From Agapanthus africanus (lineage: Eukaryota > Streptophyta > Magnoliopsida > Asparagales > Amaryllidaceae): DNA of 64,000 nt. This document shows positions 32,269 through 44,051 of this stretch, one piece after another. The notes beneath the pieces were generated by a model that saw only the letters and a list, made by a program, of their open reading frames with translations, did not search any database and was not told the DNA's origin. The stretch covers positions 621,641,348-621,705,347 of the forward strand of contig CM057342.1 in assembly GCA_030015575.1 (NCBI GenBank). The letters are read 5' to 3'. The first letter of the stretch is position 1. Every line of letters starts with the position of its first letter. The translations under genes were made by a program, and so were the position numbers.

Positions 32269-33722
32269 TGATTGACATGAAAAAGTGTGTTTGTAGTTAA
32301 CCGCAATCAATAACGGTGTCGCGCGTAGTTAGACCGAGATGAGTACGGGTCGTCCTCTGGGAAACGTGGAATCTTTTACTTTTACTTTAGATGTGTTGAG
32401 AAAGAGAGGAGCGATACAGAATTTTTATAGAATGGTTTCTAGATCTACGTTAAACAAGAATGTAAAATATAGATCTAGATTATTTTAGAGATGTAGATAA
32501 TATAATAAGAGATCTTGTAGGGTTCGTTGGGATTTAGTAGTTATGGATGATTAATTAAAAGTTACCCTTTTTATCCATTAATAGATTTAGAACTAGAATG
32601 ATGGTGATGCGTGTAGATTAGGGTTTCTGGAGGGAAAAGGAATCCCACTCTTAACCCTTATCTCGACACGGAACTCCGTTCAAATCTAGCCTTTACCAAA
32701 ACAATCATTAATCTAATCTCTAATCGCGGTCGGATCTAGCAAAGAATTTCTAGCGCGCCCGATTAGGAAGTTAATGATTCTTTTGATAAAGTTCATAAAC
32801 TTTATAGGACTTAAAAAGGGTTTAGGGATTTTTATCGTCCATTAGCCTACCCTAATCCTACGAACCCTAACAAGCGGAGAATTACTCGCGCATGTTGGGA
32901 GAAGAAGATGAAAAGACAGAGAGGGGAAACATAATGTAAAATACAAAAACAATTAAATAAAATAACTACCTTTATTAATCGAATTGAACAAACTACACTT
33001 TAATCCGTAGAAAATGATTACAAACTAGTTGCTTCTCGATCTTTCCTAAGGAGGTAGTCGAACAGTCGATGATCAGCCTGGATGCGTGAGCCGTCTTGGA
33101 CTTCGTGATCTCTTCGGCTTGATAACTTTTCCAAGAGGCTCTCGGTGCCTTTTTATAGTGCAAAGCCAGAATCTTCTTGTTGAAAATTTGGTAAAATTCA
33201 TCATAGATTTATGCCCCAAAATTTTAGCCAACGATCTCTCTATATTGCCGCGGATCCGCGGCCAACAGGGGGGTTTGGCCGCGGTTCCACGGCCAATGGT
33301 GGGGATCTCTTGATCATTTTTCTTGGGCTTTGTGATTTTGACATGTGGCAATCCTAGGCACCTTCAGAATTCAGAAATCTTCTCTCGGTTGCTCCCAGAC
33401 TTGGTCTCTAAGTTTTGCTTCTTAATTTGGCAAGTTTTCTTCAACAACTTGATTTGTTTGATAAATTCTGCATAACAACTTGGAAAATTCTGCACAATAA
33501 TCTCAATTAATATTTAGTAGACTTAGTTCTACTAGGATTTGGTCAATAGATTTATTTGCATACATTTTTCTACCAAATACTAATTAAAATATATTAACAC
33601 ATGGAAAATAATGTTTTTACACATAAACCCTCATATGTATAATATATCATAATAAAGTCCTTTTTTAATATGAAAATGGTAGGAAAAATGTAATACAAAT
33701 GTGCAGTTTTATCAACTGAACA
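32269..33722 (-). repeat. 3' LTR of element C
   Basis: 1454 bp, TGTTCAGTTG to CATGTCAATCA in element sense. TATA box at 33150-33157. The palindrome GCCGCGGATCCGCGGC lies at 33247-33262 with a partner at 33278-33295, about 90 bp upstream of the TATA box. Confidence 0.92.
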
Positions 33723-35148
33723 AATACCCCCAAACTTATCTTTGATCGTCCCGAGCAAACTAGTTTATTTAAGAGGAGAAAAAGAAAGGAGAAAACTAAG
33801 CACACTTTCGTAGGCAAACACGATTGCACTGAGCATGTGCAACAAGCCGTTAAACCTCTAGGTGTCCCTAGTAGGAGGAGTGTTGTCTCCTGAGGGTTTT
33901 CAGCGGATTACACCCACAAAATCCTATAATAAAAGAGAGATGGTGAAATTTACATATAAAGATAAGAACCATAAAAGAAAGACTTTGAAAATAAGAGTTT
34001 CCAACTATACTAGCTTTTCAGTTGTCATGAGCCCTATCTTAATAGTCATGAAAAAATGTTAGAAATCACATCATCCCTCAATAAAACATCGTATTTATTC
34101 TTCATTCCTATCTTTCATCCAAACATTGATCATATAACCCCACGTGTGTGTAAAAAACATCCCTACACTCGGAGAATTCAATTCAAGCTATCATATTCTT
34201 GTCCATCTACCTTAGTACTTTTTAATTTGATGAATATTAAGATTTGCTCACACATTTTCATGCGACCGTTAATACTTCTTGAGGTACTAACAGACCGATT
34301 ACTTATGTGCTTGCTGATTCGGTGATAATATTTCCTCGTCTTGCACCACCTAAGGCTTAGCAGTGACCCCCAGACCCGTTGGCCTTAGGGCACTAGGTGA
34401 AGAGACACCCTCGCCATATTTTTTTTATTGCTGCCTTGGCGATAACAAAACCAGTGTTCATTTTTTTTTCTTTTCACCATTTTTATATTTTCTTCATTTT
34501 TTTTTCATTTCCTTCATACTTTGGCTTTTAGACAAGAGCATTTCAAGGTATCCTCTACTATCCCGAGTTTCAAGACGTGTGTAAGTGCATATAGTAGGGT
34601 ATCAACATTCAAATGTTTGGCTTTCAGAATAGAAATTATTTTTCAGACTTATTTTTATCCTCAGATTAGTGACTTCCTTCATCTTACTAACCCTTGGGAC
34701 AACAGCTCATAACTACTTATTACCAGTTCGTTTAAGAAAACTTCTAATTTTCTTGGTTTTCTTAAACTATTCCTATCTTTTGGATGTAATTTTTCACTTT
34801 CTACTCTTTTGTTATAAAAGAAAATTATTGAATTTTTTTTTGAAAATATTGTGCTTATGCAAAATATGATGCAAATTGATGTGTAAATAAGCACAAACCT
34901 CCCCCAAACCTGTTTACAACAGTGTCCTCACTGATGTCATCCGTTAAGCTCAAAAACCTGTAGACTTGGGAGGAAATTATTGATGGGGGCAAGAATATAT
35001 GAAAGTGAAAATCCTCCCCCAAACTTATTTTAGGCTCACAATTTTGTAAAAAGCATTTTCTTTCAAGAGCCAAAATATACCACCCCCCCAAACTTGAGTT
35101 AAACAATTTTAATCTTAAAAAATCACACGAGGGGGTCAAGGTTATTGG
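33723..35148 (-). other. 3' noncoding region and polypurine tract of element C
   Basis: Polypurine tract at 33723-33738 (element sense AAGTTTGGGGGTATTT). Three more G-rich tracts lie at about 34897-34909, 35013-35026 and 35082-35095, and a stem-loop related to that of A and B lies near 34919-34936. Same order as in A and B. Confidence 0.7.
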
Positions 35149-38092
35149 TCAATGCGAAGCTTTGCAAAGACCGAAGGTCAACACCGACCATTCAAAAATT
35201 TTATCGATGATGCACCAATGTTGGTGGAAGAACATGTCACCTTTCGACGTGAAGAAGTGGGGAGGTGACAAGAGGTGTAATGGAAAAGGATTGCGTCTCA
35301 ATTTGGAGAGACGACACAGTGATAGTAATGATGGATTTCTCGCATTATCATTATTGTCCAAAAGAAGGGGCGGAGGTCCAATTTCTTCATCTAGGAGTTG
35401 ATTCATCTCAACACCCGTGTCTTGTAAAAATGCGAGTTCATCAGCGAAAATTTCCTCAAAGCTCTCATCGATACCCCGAAAAATAATGTCATCAGAAAAA
35501 ATGGGGTGATCGTCAGACTCTATAAAAAGTTCCTCATCAGTTTTAGATGTTGACCCGGACAACTCGGTGGAAGAGTCCGTATCAAGCAACAACATATGAA
35601 TAGAGTCAGAATTATGAGGTTGATCAAATTCGCTGCTGTCGACATTCATTAATTCGACAGAACACATATGAGCATAGGGTTCGGAGGGTTCACTTCCCAA
35701 CTTGTAAATGTTAAGCTCAATTGACTTCTTTCCAAAGGATAGGGTCATAGAGCCGTTTCTACAATTGATTACTGCGTTGGAAGTGGCCAAAAAGGGTCGA
35801 CCGAGTATCACCGGGATTTGATTGCGTGGGTTTGCCACGGGTTGTGTATCTAAAACAATAAAGTCCACAGGGAATATGAATTCCCCGACTTTGATTAACA
35901 CATCCTCTAGGTTACCCCTAGGTTAGGTGATAGATCGATCGGCCATATGAAGAGTGCAATGCGCAGGTTTTAACTCTCCGATCCCTAATTGCTCATAAAC
36001 AGAATACGGAAGCAAGTTAACACTAGCACCTAAATCGAGTAGAACACGATTGATATTTTTACCCCCAATAGAAATTGAAATTGTAGGACTTCCGGGGTCC
36101 TTTCGTTTCTTGGGTAGTTGTTGTGTAAAAGCTGTGCTCACATTACTCGCAAGGAAAACTTTTTTAGGTACTTGAACTTTTCTCTTCCTAGTGCATAAGT
36201 CCTTTAGGATTTTCGCATATGACGGAACTTGTTGAATAGCATCTAAGAGAGGAATGTTTATGTTAACTTGCTTAAAAATTTCCACAATCTTCTCCATTTG
36301 TGGACTTGGTCTGTTGCCCCTTAACCTGTTTGGATAAGGTGCTTTATCAATAAGGGTTTGGTCCAACATTGGAGAGAATTATGGGGACGGATTCGATCCC
36401 AAAACTGGAGTGGGAATCGACTTAGATAGATTTGGCGAAATGGGCGAAGGGTTCGAGCCTTGGGGAAAACGGAGAATAGGCTCGGGTGAAGGTGGGAGAC
36501 TAGACGAATTAGGGGAAGAAGAAGAAGAAGCTGGGGTATCAAATGTTTCACTAACATCAATTTGCTCACCCTCTCGGTTATTCAGTACTTTCCCGATCTC
36601 AACGTGGTTACAACACTCACATCATAACTTTGTGAGTGACCAGGATTAGGTATGGGTTGAGATGGGAGTTTCCCTTTCTCTCTCGCACTCATTGCGGCGT
36701 TTAACTGTGCGATTTGGTTTTCTAATGATTTAATACTCTCACCATGGGAGGCGGAGTTTTTCGTTATGGTATCAATAGAAGACCTCATCTCAGCCGAAAT
36801 TTGCATGGATTGTTTCATGAACATATCCAAAGTTTGTGCAAGTGAGTTGTCAGTACCGGCCACTTGTGGTGTAGAAATGTTGGTCGGATTTTGGAAATCT
36901 GTGGCTGAAAGGGGGGCTGATTCTGTGGTTGTGGTTGCTGTGGAGGAGGTCTTTGATAATTGCTTTGTTGGTTTTGATTCCAAGCAAAGTTAGGATGATT
37001 CTTCCATCCTTAATTGTACGTGGAAGAATAAGGGTCGTTTCTAGGTCGCTGCTGAAAAGCAGCATTAGCTTGAAACGAAGCATTCATAGAACATTCTTCC
37101 GTTAAGTGTGAAGGATCCGAACAGCAACCACAGACGATATTAGGAAGCGTGACCTGATTTAGGGAGAATGATAAGAACTTGTTTTCAATAGCGTCGAGTT
37201 TCTTCTGTATCGCTGCCATTTCGGCTTTTACTGCGATAGAAACATCGAGCTGGTGAATACCTCCCTTAGTTGAAGGTGGTCTTACGCTTTCCCACTGCAA
37301 AGTGCTTTCTGCGAGATCTTCCAGATATTTCCATGCTTCACCGTCATCTTTAGACATGAAATTGCATTGACACATTGTTTCAAGCATCTGCTTTGTCGCT
37401 GGATTAATGCCCTCATATATAATTCGACATAAATCCCATCTTTGTATTCCGTGATGGGGGCATTGGACAAGCAGATCCTTGAAACGTTCAAAGCACTTCC
37501 AAAATGGTTCATTGGGAAGCTGGGTGAACTGGTTGATCTCGCTCCTAATGTGGGCAGTCTTATGGTTTGGGTAAAACTTCTTAAGAAATGCTATGACGAA
37601 TTCGTCCCAATTAGTGATAGAGTGTGCGGCAGTATTGTAAAGCCATTTTTCTGCCAAGTCGCACAGTATGAATGGGAGAAGACGTAAGCGCATAGCATCT
37701 AAAGTCAATTGTGAAGTACCCATCATTAAGCATACGTTTTCGAATTTGGTGATGAAAACGTACGCGTCTTCTGACTCAAGCCCGTGAAATTTGGGTAGCA
37801 AATTGATGTAGTGGGGTTTAATTTCGAAATTATCCCCGTTAGCTGGTGGAAGAGATAGACAAGTGGGAAGGGGACCACGAATAGGATAGCATCTCTCTTG
37901 GAGAGAGATGCGCGGTGGATTCTGCTCACCTACGGGCGGTGGCAGCGTGGTGTTATAATTAGATGGAGTGCCATCCATCATGGTTGATGTGGTGTGTGGT
38001 GGGGGAAAAGAAGATGAAGAAGTACCGACTTCGGCGTCGATAGCAGGAACGCGGACAAGACAGGCACTAGGATCCCGTGTCCAGCCGAGCAT
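35149..38092 (-). pseudogene. gag and Athila-type protease of element C
   Basis: The gag has the same order as in B: an N-terminal segment (ISLQERCYPIRGPL), capsid-type region (LRLLPFILCDLAEKWLYN, FLKKFYPN), CCHC knuckle (CGCCSDPSHLTEEC), and coiled coil (SIKSLENQIAQLNAAMSAR). The protease carries DLGASVNLLPYS and ILGRPFLAT, and the tail ends in DKIFEWSVLTFGLCKA. The tail thus stays recognisable although C belongs to another LTR subfamily. About four interruptions. No polymerase domain follows. Confidence 0.88.
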
Positions 38093-38895
38093 GCACTAAG
38101 CGGATTTAGTGCAAGTAGCAGCGTGTGTGTGATTTAAAATTGGCTTGTTTTGAAAAAGTGGGACTCAAGACAAATCACCCTAATATGCACAAGCAACCCT
38201 AGAACTAAGGTCACCTAGGTCCAATCTCTAGACCGCTCCTAGACTTCCAAAGGACAAGCCGCAGGATCAATCCTCTACCGCCTCCGTACTACCCTTGTAG
38301 CCAGGTAAGTGCCAGGTAAGTGGAAAGGAACCACGTCGTGGGCCTAATTAAAAACCACTAGCCTTCGTCACACTTGCCTAGGCACTACAAAAGTAATGCG
38401 GATAAACGATAGATTACCCACGACCTTCCTCTGTCCTTATTGAGCGCGACAGTCCTTAGAGTCTGGTCTAGATATTTTTTAAATTAATGAAGGGTTGATC
38501 TATATGCTCAGTTTGTGAATTGTGAGGCTTAGGAAGGGTGATAAAATCCCCACCTAATCTTGATTTGGTCTTTGCCTCTTAAAGTCCGTATTAAATATGC
38601 AAAACAAAACCAATCACAAAACTTTTGCAAAAAGATTTTTGAGCGGCGCGATTTTGCAAAGAATCCTGCAGAAGATAGATTTTATTGGATTTGAGAGGAG
38701 AGAGAAGGAGTTAAGAAAGATACCAGAGAAGTGTGAAACCCTCGATCTCCTGTTTCCTCAAGTCCGTGACTCCAGATTCCCTCGCAAAATTCACACACAA
38801 ATCGTTAAATATGCAATTTGCAGTTTTGTTTTAATAATGATATGAATCGTCTAAGAATTCAACACAAATAGTAAGAATAAAAACTTACGCACGTA
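38093..38895 (-). other. 5' leader of element C
   Basis: Noncoding, with a block near 38190-38600 closely similar to the B leader (21960-22370), including GACAAGCCGCAGGAT and ATTGAGCGCGACAGTCCTTA on the plus strand. Confidence 0.6.
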
Positions 38896-38913
38896 TCCCC
38901 GGCAACGGCGCCA
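38896..38913 (-). other. tRNA-Asp primer-binding site of element C
   Basis: TGGCGCCGTTGCCGGGGA in element sense, two bases after the 5' LTR. Confidence 0.9.
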
Positions 38914-38915
38914 TT

Positions 38916-40369
38916 TGATTGACATGAAAAAGTGTGTTTGTAGTTAACCGCAATCAATAACGGTATCGCGCGTAGCTAGACCGAGATGAGTACGGGTCGT
39001 CCTCTGGGAAACGTGGAACCTTTTACTTTTACTTTAGATGTGTTGAGAAAGAGAGGAGGGATAAAGAATTTTCATAGAATGGTTTCTAGATCTACGTTAA
39101 ACAAGAATGTAAAATATAGATCTAGATTATTTTAGAGATGTAGATAATATAATAAGAGGGCTTGTAGGGTTCGTTAGGATTTAGTAGCTATGGACGATTA
39201 ATTAAAAGTTACCCTTTTTATCCATTAATAGATTTAGAACTAGAACGACGGTGATGCGTGTAGATTAGGGTTTCTGGAGGGAAAAGGAATCCCACTCTTA
39301 ACCCTTATCTCGACACGGAACTCCGTTCAAATCTAGCCTTTACCAAAACAGTCATTAATCTAATCTCTAATCGCGGTCGGATCTAGCAAAGAATTGCTAG
39401 CGCGCCCGATTAGGAAGTTAGTGATTCTTTTGATAAAGTTCATAAACTTTATAGGACTTAAAAAGGGTTTAGGGATTTTTATCGTCCATTAGCCTACCCT
39501 AATCCTACGAACCCTAACAAGCGGAGAATTACTCGCGCATGTTAGGAGAAGAAGATGAAAAGACAGAGAGGGGAAACATAATGTAAAATGCAAAAACAAT
39601 TAAATAAAATAACTACCTTTATTAATCGACTTGAACAAAGTACACTTTAATCCGTAGAAAATGATTACAAACTAGTTGCTTCTCGATCTTTCCTAAGGAG
39701 GTAGTCGAACAGTCGATGATCATCCTGGATGCGTGAGCCGTCTTGGACTTCGTGATCTCTTCGGCTTGATAACTTTTCCAAGAGGCTCTCGGTGCCTTTT
39801 TATAGTGCAAAGCCAGAATCTTCTTGTTGAAAACTTGGTAAAATTCATCATAGATTTATGCCCCAAAATTTTAGCCAACGATCTCTCTATATTGCGGCGT
39901 ATCCGCGGTCAACAGGGGGGTTTGGCCGCGGTTCCGCGGCCAATGGTGGGGATCTCTTGATCATTTTTCTTGGGCTTTGTGATTTTGACATGTGGCAATC
40001 CTAGGCACCTTCAGAATTCAGAAATCTTCTCTCGGTTGCTCCCAGACTTGGTCTCCAAGTTTTGCTTCTTAATTTGGCAAGTTTTCTTCAACAACTTGAT
40101 TTTTTTGATAAATTCTGCATAACAACTTGGAAAATTCTGCACAATAATCTCAATTAATATTTAGTAGACTTAGTTCTACTAGGATTTGGTCAATAGATTT
40201 ATTTGCATACATTTTTCTACCAAATACTAATTAAAATATATTAACACATGGAAAATAATGTTTTTACACATAAACCCTCATATGTATAATATATCATAAT
40301 AAAGTCCTTTTTTAATATGAAAATGGTAGGAAAAATGTAATACAAATGTGCAGTTTTATCAACTGAACA
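38916..40369 (-). repeat. 5' LTR of element C
   Basis: 1454 bp, same length as the 3' LTR, about 28 mismatches. TATA box at 39797-39804. An 18-bp perfect palindrome GGCCGCGGTTCCGCGGCC lies at 39924-39941. Confidence 0.92.
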
Positions 40370-41692
40370 TATCTCATATATAATGTATATCCATTCGTCT
40401 CAGAATCCATAGTGATCACATCACAGAGCAGCAGAAGAAACATATGAAATATTGGATATATTAGGAGGGTCGTGTTTTATTTTGAGCCTGTATAAAACAC
40501 GGATTCCATGGTCGCGATGAATAGCCAAACCCACATCCCTAGACCCCTGCGAGAGCGGCAAACAACCCTACCAATTCTAGAGTTAGGAGACCCGGACTCG
40601 ACTCCTCGAGATGGTCTCCCACTGGACTCTAGTACCCGGTTATTTGTGCCCCCTCCTTGGGTCTATCCTAATGCGGAAAAGTAAATAATATACAACAATG
40701 GTGATATCATCCTCAACCCGGAAGTGCCCCAATAAAAGAATATTACATACAAAGAATATTACATGAATGAAAATAAAAACTTTCATCTCACATAAAACCC
40801 CCGGCTATTCAAAACGCGACGATCCAATATAACATATCACAGCAACACATAACATCACATGTCATCAACGTTAGTAAATATGCGTATCCCAATTATCGTT
40901 GACATATAGCAACGAAACCGGCGATACACCACATATTACACTTACGGTCGCAGAAAAAGCTAGACGATTTTAAACATTCCGATCGAATCAACAAACACCC
41001 AAAATTACCTAAAAAGCTCAACACTTGAGCGTAGTTCAAAAAGTCCTAGAACATGCCACAACTCCTATGAACCAGCCGTAGAAGGGTCAACCAATGCCTC
41101 ACATGTTGCACCGCTGATAACCACAAACCCTAAAATTTAGTGGCGGTTCTGACGGTCAAATAATCGAGTTAAGGTTTCCTTATTCTGGAGGGTCCACAGT
41201 GTCGCTTGCATAATTTTATGAAAGTTTTAGACTAAGGAAAAATCCAACACTTGGAAAATTTTCCGGCAAGGGTTAAAGCGGGTATTTGATATCCGATCGA
41301 ACTTTTTAACACCGTCTAAAATAACCCGAAAACAGTTATAATTACGACTACGAAACACTCCGAGTTTCCTTTATAGTAAATTAACATCACATGAAAATTT
41401 AGCAAAAATAAACAACACTTGAAACACCAAAACCCAGTCACTGGAATATTGAAAAAATTTGAGGGGGGTGCTCGGATTTGGGCCGAGATGGAGGGGTGAT
41501 GGCCAGCCAAAAATTCTCAGAATTGCCTCAAATTTCTCCAGTGTTCATGTTATATCATATACAACATTCTGCAGTTGTTTAAAAAATTTTTAGAGCTCAT
41601 ATAAAAATCGACAAAAACATGGTTTTGATGCGTCAAGTTTCGGAGTTGTTTCGGTTTCGTAATCCTACACAATCCGTCTAATTCTCTAACTA
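40370..41692 (-). other. Copia-1 leader, part next to its 5' LTR
   Basis: Noncoding and alignable in reverse with the leaders of E and F (for example 40560-40680 with 60896-61030). It continues beyond element C at 32268. Confidence 0.6.
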
Positions 41693-41705
41693 GGCTCTGA
41701 TACCA
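41693..41705 (-). other. tRNA-iMet primer-binding site of Copia-1
   Basis: TGGTATCAGAGCC in element sense, one base after the LTR; the canonical Ty1/copia primer site. Confidence 0.85.
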
Positions 41706-41706
41706 C

Positions 41707-44051
41707 CGTAGGGTTCCTATGAACGACTGCAAGGTTTCGGGAGGTATCGTCCATGCCATTTTCAAAATTTTTCCATTTTAAAGAACCCTAAACTAGAATC
41801 GATAACTAGAGAATCATACGAAACAACATGTAAACTACTTTACATCTAAGTGATAACGGAATACAACCTTTTTAGACCGATCATTCACTTTAATTGCTCC
41901 TTGTAGTCGTCCCTTCGCTGCGATCATGGAACTCCCGGACTCTTGCATGGCTTCTCAAGACGAAAGGAACGATCTTGCTTGAAGTCTTCGAGGCCGAAGA
42001 TGATCTACGTCGAGGAGACACTAACTCAAGCTACTACTACACTAATGAGAGATTAGTGAAGCTAACACCCTATACTAAACTGCTAATCTAGTATAGGATG
42101 ATGAAGTAGAAAGTGGGCTCACTTTAGTTTTATTTTTCTCACAATATTACGTCGAGGAGACACTAACTCAAGCTACTACTACACTAATGAGAGATTAGTG
42201 AAGTTAACACCCTATACTAAAGTGCTAATCTAGTAGAGGATGATGACGTAGGAAGTAGGCTCACTTTAGTTTTATTTTTCTCACAATATTTTCTCTCTTT
42301 TCCAAAAGCTAGCAACCTTTTCTCTCAAGGATGAAGAAGATGATCAAGAGATGAGAATGAACTAATTGAGGTGAGAGAATCAACCGTGGGTGAGTTTGTA
42401 TCATATAGCTAACTCATGTAGAGACATAACCATGGCTAAATTATAATGGTTAGGTTAATAAATATCTTTAGTAAAACAAAATTAATAGACCAAGTCAATG
42501 CATCTCAAAGCTTCTACAAGCTTCATGCATTTGACCATTATCCACTAATTTGGATTTACTTTAAATATTTAAACCCTAAATTATAATTAGTATGGTGTAA
42601 ATCTCATACACCCATGTAGTGTGTGTCATCAAGCATGACACAAAAAGAACACAATTAATATATATCACATATATAATAAGTGTGCACATGTGAGAATAAA
42701 TAAATACTTAAGTGAGCTAATATTATTTAATGTAAACTAGTATATCAAATATACAATAATACACTAAATTATCAAATCAACACTTGATTTAATAATCCGA
42801 CTATATCACATATAACCGACTAATATTATATGTACCAACTTATCGAATCAACACTTGATTCGATAACCCGGCTATATCATATATAACCGACCGATACAAA
42901 TAATCGCGAGAATAAAATACGGTATCATATACTCGTATTAATCTCAGTCCCGCACATATCATATATGTGCTCCAACTTCATTTTGCCTGAGCCAGTAAAA
43001 CCTCTATGTAGGACTATAAAGACTCGTCAATACGCCGACAGTAGGTGATGATCACATCAAGCACCTACAAGCCGTCAGCGGTACTAGATGGACGTAATGG
43101 CTACCCAGGTATTGAGTGATCAGAAGATCAACAAGCAAGTCCGCTCTAGCTCCTGTAAAAACCTGTCAGTAATACTACCGTACAGTCCGGTCTTCTCATC
43201 TGATATGTCGCATATCTAGTCTAGGGGTGGTAAACGTCAGACCGCAATAACCGATAAGTCATGCCGATATGAGGATCATAACAGGTCGAGAAACTACTGA
43301 TAACACTTACCAGTAAATCTCTAAATCAGCCCTGGCCAGGGACTTCCCTGATATGGCCAATCGAGCACAGCGCAACATCAACCCCAATATCGGGAGAGAT
43401 GAAACCCCTCCTATCGCTCATTACCTCCATGTGACTCGGGACTGTACCCAAAAACCACCGTTTTGCACGTCCTCTTGAACATGGTAATGTGGAAATCAAA
43501 GCACAGTGGGAATCATACAAGACTCTATGACGATCTCGGGTCTACAGACTAACCTGTACCAGTGTCACCAGAGAACTGCTATCTGACGACAGGTATAATA
43601 CCATCTAGGAGTTCTCTGCGAGTCCGTTCCGTGTACCCAGTCTCTACCGAGCATTCGTATACCATCTCTGATGTCAAACACCAATGGATATGGGATCATC
43701 CATCGCCTATCACATGGGTCGAGAAGCGTATACGCTAGTCTACTTTGGTATATCGATGCCCCGTCTCGATACACCCACGACTAGGAACATTAAAAGATGA
43801 ACTTATGGACTACCATGGCCCCACTAGTATAATCTGCATCATAATCCTGGCAGTCAAGTACACATCCTAAGGGCTTTACCAACATGTAACCATAAGACAG
43901 TAAGAGACAAATATACATGTTAAGATAAAGAGCAACCAGATAGCATACCTCCATGTCGAGCAAGGAAGTCCTCTCTATATATGTCCAAGCATCCACTATA
44001 ATATACATCATATGTACAATAATGGCCTTTAGGGCATACATACAACTAACA
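41707..44051 (-). repeat. 5' LTR of Copia-1 (2345 bp)
   Basis: Matches 25587-27789 over its full length apart from a 142-bp internal duplication. Its right end borders the PMD gene, which resumes at 44052. Confidence 0.9.
42007..42290. repeat. 142-bp tandem duplication inside the Copia-1 5' LTR
   Basis: Units 42007-42148 and 42149-42290, both starting ACGTCGAGGAGACACTAAC. The other LTR has one copy, and the two LTRs differ in length by exactly 142 bp, so the duplication arose after insertion. Confidence 0.85.

Larger units (their letters stand above)
32269..40369 (-). mobile_element. Athila-lineage gag-protease element C (8101 bp) nested in Copia-1
   Basis: Complete outline on the minus strand: 5' LTR 38916-40369, tRNA-Asp primer-binding site 38896-38913, leader, gag-protease, 3' noncoding region, polypurine tract, 3' LTR 32269-33722. 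Both LTRs are 1454 bp; I count about 28 differences (1.9%), roughly 0.7 million years at 1.3e-8. Target-site duplication TATCT (32264-32268 and 40370-40374). No polymerase genes. It belongs to a different subfamily from A and B: LTR starts TGTTCAGTTG and is shorter, but coding region, leader and 3' noncoding blocks are shared. Broken, about four interruptions in the coding part. Confidence 0.92.
25587..44051 (-). mobile_element. Angela-type Ty1/copia element Copia-1, hosting element C
   Basis: Minus strand: 5' LTR 41707-44051, tRNA-iMet primer-binding site 41693-41705, leader, protease, integrase, reverse transcriptase, RNase H, polypurine tract 27790-27800, 3' LTR 25587-27789. The flanks CCATC (25582-25586) and CTATC (44052-44056) fit a target-site duplication with one change. 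Own length is about 10.4 kb without C. LTRs differ by roughly 5-7% in the stretches I compared, about 2 million years at 1.3e-8. The start TGTTAGTTGTATGCCCTAGA and the GGGAGATTG junction are Angela/BARE-like. Broken at several places (about six or more); gag is mostly lost. It splits the PMD gene. Confidence 0.88.
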
